Source: Pedobacter sp. MR2016-24
Lineage (GTDB): Bacteria > Bacteroidota > Bacteroidia > Sphingobacteriales > Sphingobacteriaceae
Assembly: GCF_026239655.1 (NCBI RefSeq)
Contig: NZ_JAPIVO010000001.1
Location: 124,001 to 188,000, forward strand
Reading direction: 5' to 3'
DNA length: 64,000 bases
Of this stretch, positions 56,241 through 64,000 are shown piece after piece. The position numbers were made by a program, and so were the translations under genes. The notes below the pieces were generated by a model. It had not been told where the DNA came from and ran no database searches. It saw nothing but the letters and a program-made list of their open reading frames with translations. How positions within the stretch are numbered: position 1 is the first letter of the stretch; every line of letters begins with the position of its first letter.

Positions 56241-57779
56241 TCAGCCCGACCAATGATCGCGGTCCAGGCTGCGATAATGAATGGCCTCGGCCAGATGTTC
56301 GATTTCAATGTTTTCACTCCCGGCGAGGTCTGCTATCGTACGGGATACTTTTAAAATCCGGTCATATGCCCTTGCCGAAAGACCAAGTCTCTCCATTGCT
56401 TTTTTAATTAAGGCACGTCCCTGATCATCTATCAGACAGATTTTTCTCACGCTATTTGGGCTCATTTGAGCATTATAGTGAATATCCGGATGGGCATTAA
56501 AGCGCAGGTCCTGTTTTTCCCTTGCATTAATTACTCTTTGCCGGATCACCTCACTTTTTTCTGCCGGTTGCAAAGAGGTGAGGGCATTAAAATTTACCGG
56601 TGTCACTTCTACATGGAGGTCAATCCTGTCCATCAATGGGCCTGAGATTTTATTCAGGTATTTCTGTACCAAACCTGGCGGACAGGTGCATTCTTTCTCC
56701 GGATGGTTATAAAAGCCGCAAGGGCAAGGGTTCATAGACGCAATGAGCATAAAACTGGCTGGGTATTCTACACTGAGACGGGCCCTGGAAATCGTTACTT
56801 TCCTGTCTTCCAATGGCTGTCGCATCACCTCCAGTACACTTCTTTTAAATTCCGGCAGTTCATCCAGAAACAGTACACCATTATGGGCAAGTGAGATTTC
56901 CCCCGGTTGCGGATTGGCACCACCGCCTACAAGGGCAACATCGGATATCCCATGATGCGGACTCCGGTAGGGGCGTTCTGTCATCAAGGCGCTTGCGGCA
57001 TTTAATTTTCCTGCTACTGAATGGATTTTGGTGGTTTCCAGTGCCTCTGATAAATTCAGGGGCGGAAGGATAGTGGGCAGCCGCTTTGCCAGCATGGTTT
57101 TTCCTGAACCGGGAGGACCAATCAATATCAGGTTGTGGCCCCCGGCTGCGGCGATCTCCAGTGCCCTCTTGATACTTTCCTGACCCTTAACATCCGAAAA
57201 ATCCTGATCATAATTACTGCTGTTTTTCAGAAACTCATCCGCTGTATTGACAATTACAGGTTCAAATGATTGCTTCCCATTGAAGAAACTGATGACCTCT
57301 GCAAGATTTTTCATGCCGTAGATAATCAGACCACCTACTATCGCAGCTTCTACTGCATTCTCTGACGGAAGGATGAAACCCTTAAAACCTGCTCTTAAAG
57401 CTTCAACAGCAATTGGCAATACACCTTTCATGGGCTGCAGGCCGCCGTCTAAGGATAATTCTCCCATAATGAAGTAATGACCTGCATCTTTACTTGTAAT
57501 CTGCCCGGAAGCTGCTAAAATGCCAATAGCTATTGGCAAATCATATCCTGTCCCTTCCTTCCTGATATCTGCAGGGGAAAGGTTGACTACGATCTTTTGT
57601 CGCGGCATTCTTAACCCTGAGGATTGAATAGCACTTTCTATCCTTCTTAAACTTTCCTTTATTGCATTGTCCGGCAAACCGACGATATGGTATTTATTAC
57701 CACTCCCAATGCTTACCTCAATGGTAATCGTAATTGCATTTACCCCGAAAACGGCACTTCCATAAGTTTTTATCAGCAT
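56241..57779 (-). CDS. YifB family Mg-chelatase-like AAA+ ATPase
   Basis: A 512-residue ComM/YifB-type protein. The N-terminal ChlI-like region starts VFGVNAITITIEVSIGSG; Walker A is GPPGSGKTMLAKRL (about 220) and the Mg-chelatase-type ATPase has NGVLFLDELPEFKRSVLEVM. Cys pairs CPCGFYNHPEKECTCPPG may bind zinc. A C-terminal helical domain follows. ComM, the best-known member, helps branch migration in natural transformation; that role here is inference. Length is typical. Confidence 0.94.
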   Translation of the reverse strand: MLIKTYGSAVFGVNAITITIEVSIGSGNKYHIVGLPDNAIKESLRRIESAIQSSGLRMPRQKIVVNLSPADIRKEGTGYDLPIAIGILAASGQITSKDAGHYFIMGELSLDGGLQPMKGVLPIAVEALRAGFKGFILPSENAVEAAIVGGLIIYGMKNLAEVISFFNGKQSFEPVIVNTADEFLKNSSNYDQDFSDVKGQESIKRALEIAAAGGHNLILIGPPGSGKTMLAKRLPTILPPLNLSEALETTKIHSVAGKLNAASALMTERPYRSPHHGISDVALVGGGANPQPGEISLAHNGVLFLDELPEFKRSVLEVMRQPLEDRKVTISRARLSVEYPASFMLIASMNPCPCGFYNHPEKECTCPPGLVQKYLNKISGPLMDRIDLHVEVTPVNFNALTSLQPAEKSEVIRQRVINAREKQDLRFNAHPDIHYNAQMSPNSVRKICLIDDQGRALIKKAMERLGLSARAYDRILKVSRTIADLAGSENIEIEHLAEAIHYRSLDRDHWSG

Positions 57780-57837
57780 CTGCTAACTTATTTCCAAAAA
57801 AGTTATGGATGGTAATTTATTTTAAAATAGCAGGCAT

Positions 57838-57873
57838 AAAAAAATGGCTGCCACCAAACCGGTAACGGCCATT
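57838..57873 (-). terminator. Terminator after osmC
   Basis: On the minus strand AATGGCCGTTACC pairs with GGTGGCAGCCATT (one mismatch, two G-T) and runs into TTTTT. Confidence 0.75.
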
Positions 57874-57887
57874 CTTCGTGTTTTATT

Positions 57888-58301
57888 TTAAACTAAAGAT
57901 GCATCCAATGAAATCTGTAAGGCAGCATATGCTTTACTTACCGGGCAGCCCTCTTTGGCACCTGCGGCAATCTCCTGAAACTGCTCTTCAGTAATTCCCT
58001 CTATTTTGGCTTTAAGAACCAGTTCAGATTTAGTGATTACACCCTCTTCCAGTGAGATATTACAGGTAGTTTCCAAAGACTCAGGATTAAATCCTGCCGT
58101 AGTTAAATCAAGGCTCAGTTTCATGGTGAAACATCCTGCATGTGCAGCAGCCATCAATTCTTCAGGATTTGTTCCTACTCCATCAGCAAAACGGCTGTTG
58201 AAAGAATATTGAGTGTTGTTTAATGTAGTGCTTTGTGTGGTGATATGACCTTTTCCTTCTTTAATTGTTCCGTTCCAAACGGCAGTTGCATTACGTTTCA
58301 T
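57888..58301 (-). CDS. OsmC family peroxiredoxin
   Basis: A 137-residue OsmC-type enzyme that reduces organic hydroperoxides. The two catalytic cysteines are in AAHAGCFTMKLS and EGCPVSKAYAAL. The start MKRNATAVWNGTIKEGKGHI is typical of the OsmC (not Ohr) subgroup. It has its own terminator. Confidence 0.92.
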   Translation of the reverse strand: MKRNATAVWNGTIKEGKGHITTQSTTLNNTQYSFNSRFADGVGTNPEELMAAAHAGCFTMKLSLDLTTAGFNPESLETTCNISLEEGVITKSELVLKAKIEGITEEQFQEIAAGAKEGCPVSKAYAALQISLDASLV

Positions 58302-58420
58302 CCTGTTTTATATTTAAATGATTTAATACTCAAATGTACATGCTCAGAATAGATCGGTCAATGGATTATATTCCCTATTTATTGGATAATTTTCCCGACG
58401 GCCGCTATTACTGCAATTGG

Positions 58421-59761
58421 CTACATTCTTCCTTGTGGCATTTTAGGCATTCCACGCATTAGTTTAGCGGCTGCTGCCGGATTAGAAAACTGTTTCATCA
58501 CCTTACGCATATCTTCAAACTGTTTGATCAGTTTAGTTACCTCTTCAATTTTATTACCTGATCCTTTTGCAATACGCATACGTCTGCTTTGCTGGATGCT
58601 GTCCGGATTTTCGCGTTCGTATTTCGTCATCGATTGAATGATGGCTTCCACATTTTTGAAAGCATCGTCTTCAATTTCCACGTTTTTCATCATTTTACTT
58701 ACACCGGGAATCATGCCCATCAAATCTTTCATGTTACCCATTTTTTTGATTTGCTGGATCTGGTTGTAAAAGTCGTTGAAGTCAAACTTATTTTTACGGA
58801 TCTTTTTCTGTAGTTCAGCAGCTTCTTTCTCATCAAACTGCTCCTGAGCACGTTCAACCAGGGAAACCACATCACCCATACCCAGGATACGTGACGCCAT
58901 CCTGTCCGGATAAAACACGTCAAGTGCCTCCATTTTCTCTCCTGTACCTACAAACTTGATTGGCTTGTTCACTACAGATTTGATCGAAAGGGCTGCACCA
59001 CCGCGGGTATCACCATCCAGTTTTGTCAGCACTACACCTGTAAAATCAAGACGATCGTTAAATGCTTTGGCTGTATTAACCGCATCCTGTCCGGTCATGG
59101 CATCAACAACGAACAGGATTTCGTGCGGTTTAGTATTTAATTTTACATCCGCAATCTCATTCATCATTTGCTCGTCAATCGCTAAACGACCCGCAGTATC
59201 AATGATAATTACGTTGTTATTCTGTTTTTTACCTTCAGCAATACCTTCCAGTGCAATTGCAACAGGGTCTTTGGATTCTTTATTCGCATAAACCGGAACA
59301 CCGATTTGTCCCCCTAAAACCTGTAACTGGTCAATTGCTGCAGGACGGTATACGTCGCCCGCCACCAATAGCGGCTTTTTACCTTTACTTTTCAGGTAGT
59401 TTGCCAGTTTTCCGGAGAAAGTAGTTTTACCCGCACCATTTAAACCAGCAATCAATATAATTGTAGGGTTGTTCTTTAAGTCTAATTCTGTAACCTCACC
59501 ACCCATTAAGGCTGTAAGCTCATCGTTCATTACTTTGGTTAACAACTGTCCCGGAGAAACCGCAGTCAGTACATTCAAGCCCAATGCTTTTTCCTTTACC
59601 TCATCAGTAAAAGTTTTTGCTGTTTTATAATTTACGTCGGCGTCCAGCAAAGCTTTACGAATTTCCTTCATGGTTTCGGCCACGTTGATCTCTGAAATGC
59701 TTCCTTGTCCTTTTAGAACTTTAAATGCGCGGTCTAGTTTATCCTGTAAATTTTCAAACAT
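58421..59761 (-). CDS. ffh: Signal recognition particle protein Ffh
   Basis: Ffh binds 4.5S RNA and signal sequences and targets proteins to the SecYEG membrane channel. The N domain is followed by the GTPase: GLNGAGKTTFSGKLANYL, DTAGRLAIDEQMM and TKLDGDTRGG. The M domain has RMRIAKGSGNK and a Met-rich tail. I chose the ATG giving MFENLQDKL (446 residues). It is preceded by AAAAAGGAG at 7 bp, a strong ribosome binding site; a longer frame from 59839 adds 26 unrelated residues. Confidence 0.97.
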   Translation of the reverse strand: MFENLQDKLDRAFKVLKGQGSISEINVAETMKEIRKALLDADVNYKTAKTFTDEVKEKALGLNVLTAVSPGQLLTKVMNDELTALMGGEVTELDLKNNPTIILIAGLNGAGKTTFSGKLANYLKSKGKKPLLVAGDVYRPAAIDQLQVLGGQIGVPVYANKESKDPVAIALEGIAEGKKQNNNVIIIDTAGRLAIDEQMMNEIADVKLNTKPHEILFVVDAMTGQDAVNTAKAFNDRLDFTGVVLTKLDGDTRGGAALSIKSVVNKPIKFVGTGEKMEALDVFYPDRMASRILGMGDVVSLVERAQEQFDEKEAAELQKKIRKNKFDFNDFYNQIQQIKKMGNMKDLMGMIPGVSKMMKNVEIEDDAFKNVEAIIQSMTKYERENPDSIQQSRRMRIAKGSGNKIEEVTKLIKQFEDMRKVMKQFSNPAAAAKLMRGMPKMPQGRM

Positions 59762-60209
59762 TATCTTTACTCCTTTTTGCTCAATTATTGTAAGTAACAA
59801 AGTTATTAAATTTTGCCTGAAAGAATTGAATATCATCAACCTTTATTCATTTGAAATTTATTTCGGGCATTATTTTGATTGTTGTAGTATATCTTCTGAT
59901 AGTCAGGTATGAAATAATGGGTAAATGAATAGCGGTTGACAGGGGCTCTGCTTTGGGACTATTTTTATTTAGCGGTATTTTGAAAAGTAGTTGAAAGTCT
60001 GTTAAATAGCCGTTAACGGGGCTACAGACCTATCAAAGCCCTATTAATACCTTGTCGATGACTTGTCAAGGCCCTGTCAACCTATACCTGTCCCATACGA
60101 GTTCCCAATTGAACCCGGTACACAGCCATTTGCCTTATATGGTAAAAAATAGCTCTTGTTATTGCAACATCTAAGAAAAAGGAGTGTCTCATAGACATAA
60201 CTATTTTCT
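59762..60209. other. Gene-free spacer between ffh and the DUF5916 gene
   Basis: This 448-bp divergent spacer contains an 11-bp-period array (59936-60080) and a small inverted repeat around the DUF5916 start (60189-60213). The part next to ffh (to about 59900) is AT-rich with nothing recognised. No ORF with coding character is seen, including for a 4.5S RNA that I cannot detect. Confidence 0.55.
59936..60080. repeat. 11-bp-period array forming an inverted repeat
   Basis: Left half: TTGA or TTAA starts at 59980, 59991, 60002 and 60013, plus 59936 (44 bp earlier, four periods). Right half: the complement TATCAA, TATTAA, TGTCGA, TGTCAA and TGTCAA starts at 60031, 60042, 60053, 60064 and 60075. 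Every step is 11 bp. The outer ends TTGACAGGG (59936) and CCCTGTCAA (60072) are perfect complements. The inner pair TTAACGGGGCT (60013) and AGCCCTATTAA (60037) matches at 9 of 11. Confidence 0.8.
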
Positions 60210-60213
60210 ATGA
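60189..60213 (+). repeat. Inverted repeat around the DUF5916 start codon
   Basis: TCATAGA (60189-60195) and TCTATGA (60207-60213) pair over 7 bp around an 11-base loop. The AUG is in the second arm, and the only Shine-Dalgarno-like AAAGGAG lies before the first arm. Confidence 0.4.
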
Positions 60214-62645
60214 AGCGGCTCTTTTTGTTAGTGATTTGCCTATTGACTACCATTTGTAGTGTAGCGCAAACTGTACCTGTTAAAAAGGAACTCGCCGCGG
60301 TGAGAGCTGCAATTATGCCTAAGATTGATGGACTATTAACTGATAACGTATGGTCTGGGGTGGCGGTGGCAACGGATTTTGTGGAGAACAGACCTGTTCC
60401 GGGGCGACATGAAGTGCAGGCTCAGCGAACAGAGATCAGGGTTTTATATGACGACAATGCGATTTATGTAGCAGCAAGAATGTATGATGCGCCGGATAGC
60501 GTGGTGCAGGAACTGGTGTCGAGAGATAATATTGGCAATGCAGATTTTATCGGACTCATCTTCGATACTTTTTCTGACGGAATGAATGGAAATGGTTTTT
60601 ATGTCACTGCTGCTGGTGTGCAGTTCGATGCTAAATATTCCCAGGTCGGTGATGAAGACGTCAATTGGAATGCTGTTTGGGAAAGTGCCGTAAAACACGA
60701 TGAGCAGGGCTGGACGGCAGAGTTCCGGATACCTTATTCGGCATTGCGGTTTTCGGGCAAAGAGGTGCAAAACTGGGGACTGAATATCGTAAGGAGAAGA
60801 CAAAAGGCGAACAGTCAGCTTTTTTGGAATTTCGTTGATCCTAAGGTAAGCGGGTTAATTAACCAGAGTGGGGTCTGGAAAGGATTGACGGGCATTAAAC
60901 CGGGTGTGCGTTTATCCTTTTCACCCTATTTATCTACTTATCTCAATCATTATCCCAACAACATTCCAGGGGTAAAAAATACGACCAGCTCTTTTAATGG
61001 GGGGATGGATGTGAAATATGGGATCAACAAAAGTTTTACCTTAGATATGACGCTGGTACCCGATTTCGGGCAGGTGCAGGCAGACAATAGAATTCTGAAT
61101 TTAACACCTTTTGAAGTAAAGTTTGATGAACGCAGGCAGTTTTTCACTGAGGGAACAGAGTTATTTAATAAAGGAGATTTGTTTTACTCCAAAAGAATTG
61201 GCTCTATCCCGGCCTACTTCAAAGATGTATCCACAGGCCTTAATACCGGTGAAACAGTGATAAAATCTCCTCAGGAAGGTAAGGTATTAAACGCGACAAA
61301 AATCTCCGGCAGAACTGCTGGCGGATTGGGGATAGGACTTTTTAATGCGATTACCAATAAAATGAATGCCGTAATTGAAGATGCGGAAGGTCATCAGCGC
61401 GAAACAGAGCGTCAGCCGCTTACGAACTATAATGTCATCGTACTGGATCAATCGCTTAAAAATAACAGCTCCGTTACGCTGATTAATACCAATGTATTGC
61501 GACAGGGAGCGGATTACGATGCGAATGTTACGGCTTTTCTCTTCAATCTTAATGATAAAAACAACAAGTATTTTATCAAAGGAGCGGGTAAAATGAGTTA
61601 TCTGACCCTGACTGAAGACAAAAAAAATGCATATGGATTTAATACTGAACTGGAACTGGGTAAACAAAGCGGAAACTGGACCTGGAGTTATGAATTGAAA
61701 CTGGCAGATGATCAATTCGATCCTTCTGATATGGGCTTTTTTACCAATAACAACTTCCTGGATCATGAGATTGAATTAGGTTACCAGGAATATAAACCCG
61801 GGAAATGGTATAATCAATGGCAAAGCTGGGCGAATATACAGTACTCACGCAGGTACAATCCGGATGCTTATCAGAATTTTAATATTGATGGAGGTTATTA
61901 TGTGCAGTTTAAAAATTTCTGGACGTTTGAAACAGACCTGGAATGGCGGAGAGACGGGCAGGATTTTTATGAGGCAAGAAATAAAGGGCGACTGTTTAAA
62001 ACCGGGGCGACTTTTAACGCGCAGATTTATGTAAATCCCGACCGGACAAAAGCGTATAATTTTGGCGGAAATCTGGGCTACCGGAAAAATGAGCTGTTTG
62101 ACGGGAAAGGGTATGATGCATATTTATATCAGAATTTCCGGCTGAATGACAGGATTTCTTTCGGATCAGACCTGACTTATCAGCCCAGATATAATTACGC
62201 CGGCTGGGTGGCTGCCCAGGAGAGCGAAATCCTTTTTTCGCGGTATGACCGACAAACGGTAGAGAATGCTATAGATGCAAAATACAGTTTCAGTAATAAA
62301 ATGGGACTTTCTTTAAGGATCCGGCATTATTGGTCGGATCGCAGAAATAAATCGTTTTATTTATTAAACCAAAATGGCACCCTCAGTCCTTATGCAGCTA
62401 CGGCACCAAAAGATACCGACAGAGATTACAATGTTTTTAATGCGGAGTTCATCTACTTATGGCAATTCGCACCAGGCAGCGAACTGAGCATTGCCTATAA
62501 AAATGCAGCAGAGCTAAGTGAAAACAGCTACAGAAAGAAATACGCGCGTAATTTCGACTTTATATTGTCCGGTCCACAGAACAATAGCTTATCCATTAAA
62601 GTGCTGTATTATATTGATTACCTTGATTTGAAAAAGAAGAAATAA
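60210..62645 (+). CDS. DUF5916 outer-membrane protein with CBM9-like domain
   Basis: An 811-residue secreted protein with a signal peptide (cleavage near CSVAQ, residue 19). Residues about 30-200 resemble the carbohydrate-binding family 9 fold: MPKIDGLLTDNVWSGVAVAT and WTAEFRIPYSALRF. The remaining part has many alternating aromatic beta strands, as in outer-membrane barrels (DUF5916), ending in a hydrophobic strand. Function unknown, possibly surface polysaccharide handling. It has 8 bp to the convergent DUF3078 gene. Confidence 0.87.
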   Translation: MKRLFLLVICLLTTICSVAQTVPVKKELAAVRAAIMPKIDGLLTDNVWSGVAVATDFVENRPVPGRHEVQAQRTEIRVLYDDNAIYVAARMYDAPDSVVQELVSRDNIGNADFIGLIFDTFSDGMNGNGFYVTAAGVQFDAKYSQVGDEDVNWNAVWESAVKHDEQGWTAEFRIPYSALRFSGKEVQNWGLNIVRRRQKANSQLFWNFVDPKVSGLINQSGVWKGLTGIKPGVRLSFSPYLSTYLNHYPNNIPGVKNTTSSFNGGMDVKYGINKSFTLDMTLVPDFGQVQADNRILNLTPFEVKFDERRQFFTEGTELFNKGDLFYSKRIGSIPAYFKDVSTGLNTGETVIKSPQEGKVLNATKISGRTAGGLGIGLFNAITNKMNAVIEDAEGHQRETERQPLTNYNVIVLDQSLKNNSSVTLINTNVLRQGADYDANVTAFLFNLNDKNNKYFIKGAGKMSYLTLTEDKKNAYGFNTELELGKQSGNWTWSYELKLADDQFDPSDMGFFTNNNFLDHEIELGYQEYKPGKWYNQWQSWANIQYSRRYNPDAYQNFNIDGGYYVQFKNFWTFETDLEWRRDGQDFYEARNKGRLFKTGATFNAQIYVNPDRTKAYNFGGNLGYRKNELFDGKGYDAYLYQNFRLNDRISFGSDLTYQPRYNYAGWVAAQESEILFSRYDRQTVENAIDAKYSFSNKMGLSLRIRHYWSDRRNKSFYLLNQNGTLSPYAATAPKDTDRDYNVFNAEFIYLWQFAPGSELSIAYKNAAELSENSYRKKYARNFDFILSGPQNNSLSIKVLYYIDYLDLKKKK

Positions 62646-62653
62646 CACCTTTT

Positions 62654-63679
62654 TTACCTTGGAAAGATAAACATGAAGCCCATAGCGAGCGTTTGGCTAC
62701 CCTGAATCTTAGAATCCGTATTCCTGTCGTATAAACCTACACCTGTAAGAGAAACGTTCATAAATCTATTGATTTTTGCTGTAACAGCCACATCCAGACG
62801 ATGATTGATATATCCGAAGTTATTGTAGGGTACGAAAACTGCATATCTGGTTTTAAGATTCACGTTTTGAAACACATCTTTTTCAAATGCTGTTACGACC
62901 TGAAAAGCGAGGTCATTTCTGAAAGTGGATCCAATAGGTACACCGTAAAAATCAGTTTTTGTAGAAGGGTTATTTGGGTCTCTTGCCTCATCCGCAGCTA
63001 AAAGACCTTCATTATCTAACACGAAAGTCTGTCTCGCTGTACCTGTACCAATCCTGGTCGAGAAATATTTGCTTGGTTTGTATTCAAAACCGACAGATTC
63101 TGTCAGGTAACCGGGCGACATAAATCTTGAAATCAAGGTTGGAACTTCACCATCTGTTCCTCCAGCATAAGAGAATCCATTGTCAAACTGCGATTCAAAT
63201 GTAACTGAACCAAAGAAATACCAGTTCTTTGATAATTGTAAGGCGGCCTTGTTATCCCAGAAAATCCGGTCATTGTTTTTTTTCTGCAGTTGATTTTTAT
63301 TCTTGATCTTTCCGTACTGCAGCACAACTTCGCTCACGTAGCTATAGCTGTCCTTATTATATTCTGCTTTATAATTTACTAATCCACCAACAGCCAGTGA
63401 GTTTACACCACCACCTTTCCAGTTATCACTAAAAGAAGCCTGGTTAATGTTAATCCCTATAGATGTTTTAGTTTTCCAGTAATTGATTTTGGTACTAACG
63501 ATTACCGGACTGATTTCAACAGGTTTAAATTCGATACTTCCTTTTATGACAGGCAACGGACTTCTTTTCAACTTAAGATCCATGTCCTTAATCTCGATAG
63601 GGATGGTATCAACCTCCTGTGCAATACTCTGTGTTGAAACTGCAAATACAATTAGTAAACAAGCATATATACCTTTCAT
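62654..63679 (-). CDS. DUF3078 family protein
   Basis: A 341-residue exported protein with a signal peptide (to about QSIAQ, residue 21). The mature part starts with KTKTSIGININQASFSDNWKGG, then GGVNSLAVGGLVNYKAEYNK, and continues with alternating beta strands of an outer-membrane barrel, ending in Phe-Pro-Arg. This is the DUF3078 pattern of Bacteroidota. Function unknown. Confidence 0.88.
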   Translation of the reverse strand: MKGIYACLLIVFAVSTQSIAQEVDTIPIEIKDMDLKLKRSPLPVIKGSIEFKPVEISPVIVSTKINYWKTKTSIGININQASFSDNWKGGGVNSLAVGGLVNYKAEYNKDSYSYVSEVVLQYGKIKNKNQLQKKNNDRIFWDNKAALQLSKNWYFFGSVTFESQFDNGFSYAGGTDGEVPTLISRFMSPGYLTESVGFEYKPSKYFSTRIGTGTARQTFVLDNEGLLAADEARDPNNPSTKTDFYGVPIGSTFRNDLAFQVVTAFEKDVFQNVNLKTRYAVFVPYNNFGYINHRLDVAVTAKINRFMNVSLTGVGLYDRNTDSKIQGSQTLAMGFMFIFPR

Positions 63680-63716
63680 TGTTACAAAGAAAAAGAAAAA
63701 TGTTCTTATTGAAGAA

Positions 63717-63998
63717 TTAAAACAGAAAAGTTAACCATGAATAAAGCTTCCTGGTTTTCAAATAATTCAGATTATAGTCGTTCGCATACGCTTCACGCTC
63801 AAAACTGATCATAAAATAAGCTTTAGAATGATTTTTATAGCGAACCAGATTTAACAGATAATTCAATAAATACAGTACATAAAATGGAAGTATCAATAAT
63901 TCCAGTTGTTGATGGAAGTGAATCTTTTCATGATTGATAATCACGAGGTTCTTTTTCAAACCTGCATTTTTAAAAATCATAAATGGGAATAGTGCCAT
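63717..63998 (-). CDS. Partial membrane metallopeptidase-like protein at the window edge
   Basis: At least 93 residues. The frame has a Met at 63998 but probably continues beyond the window. It has HEKIHFHQQLELL, an HExxH zinc motif, followed by two hydrophobic segments and by FEREAYAND, in which a Glu could be a further ligand. Similar to small membrane metallopeptidases, but the family is not certain. The stop is at 63717, 37 bp from the DUF3078 start. Confidence 0.6.
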   Translation of the reverse strand: MALFPFMIFKNAGLKKNLVIINHEKIHFHQQLELLILPFYVLYLLNYLLNLVRYKNHSKAYFMISFEREAYANDYNLNYLKTRKLYSWLTFLF

Positions 63999-64000
63999 TG

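Noticed and set aside
59762..59935. 4.5S RNA gene next to ffh
   Set aside because: I could not find the conserved SRP RNA tetraloop and internal loops in this AT-rich stretch.
1..64000. tRNA genes, prophage, insertion sequences or genomic islands
   Set aside because: No cloverleaf, transposase, integrase or phage gene is seen, and base composition and gene content look uniform.

Overview
The window is ordinary chromosomal DNA of a Bacteroidota member, most likely family Sphingobacteriaceae (Pedobacter-like). I infer this from the protein families present: DUF4175, DUF3078, DUF5916, a separate DsbD N-terminal domain gene, a long acidic S16 and a YbeY without its third histidine. AT-rich spacers, the TAnnTTTG type of -7 box and the scarcity of Shine-Dalgarno sequences fit too. 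About 58 genes fill nearly all of the sequence. I see no tRNA, rRNA, CRISPR array, prophage or transposase.

Layout. 1-9.6 kb: a large coiled-coil membrane protein, ybeY, an ABC-F ATPase and mnmG. Two parS-like sites sit just upstream of mnmG and hint that the replication origin is not far away. 9.6-16.4 kb: a gamma carbonic anhydrase, divergent nadB/nadA (quinolinate synthesis), thiL, rmuC and a membrane zinc peptidase. 16.4-26.5 kb: apaG, dusB, a CPBP protease-DUF2007-cdsA cluster, mfd, small membrane proteins, a Nif3-like protein and a coiled-coil zinc-ribbon protein. 26.6-36.6 kb: a TPR protein, a lipoprotein, a KAS III-like enzyme, an orphan LUD protein, ftsH, rsfS, birA and a split DsbD system. 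36.6-41.6 kb: pfkA, the rpsP-rimM-trmD-(HTH-like gene)-rplS translation cluster and psd. 41.6-50.6 kb: hpt, a GT51 glycosyltransferase fused to an AsmA-like region, the Fe-S genes apbC and nifU-like, def, an M16 peptidase and a two-gene DUF2157 membrane module. 51-64 kb: htpG, an S9 peptidase, a TlpA-like thioredoxin, yifB, osmC, ffh, a DUF5916 protein, DUF3078 and a gene cut by the window edge.

The least expected signals lie between genes. The long divergent spacers upstream of htpG and between ffh and the DUF5916 gene each hold a degenerate tandem array with an exact 11-bp period. In each, direct units on the left face complementary units on the right, so the whole forms a large inverted repeat. 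The unit sequence differs between the two places while the architecture is the same. A weaker array of the same period lies in the rmuC/peptidase spacer.

Other points: several start codons lie 3 or 6 bases after a -7-like box, which suggests leaderless or near-leaderless mRNAs. Eight of ten convergent gene pairs end within 8 bp of each other or overlap, leaving no room for terminators. A structured leader may precede dsbD, and an inverted repeat overlaps the start codon of a lipoprotein gene.
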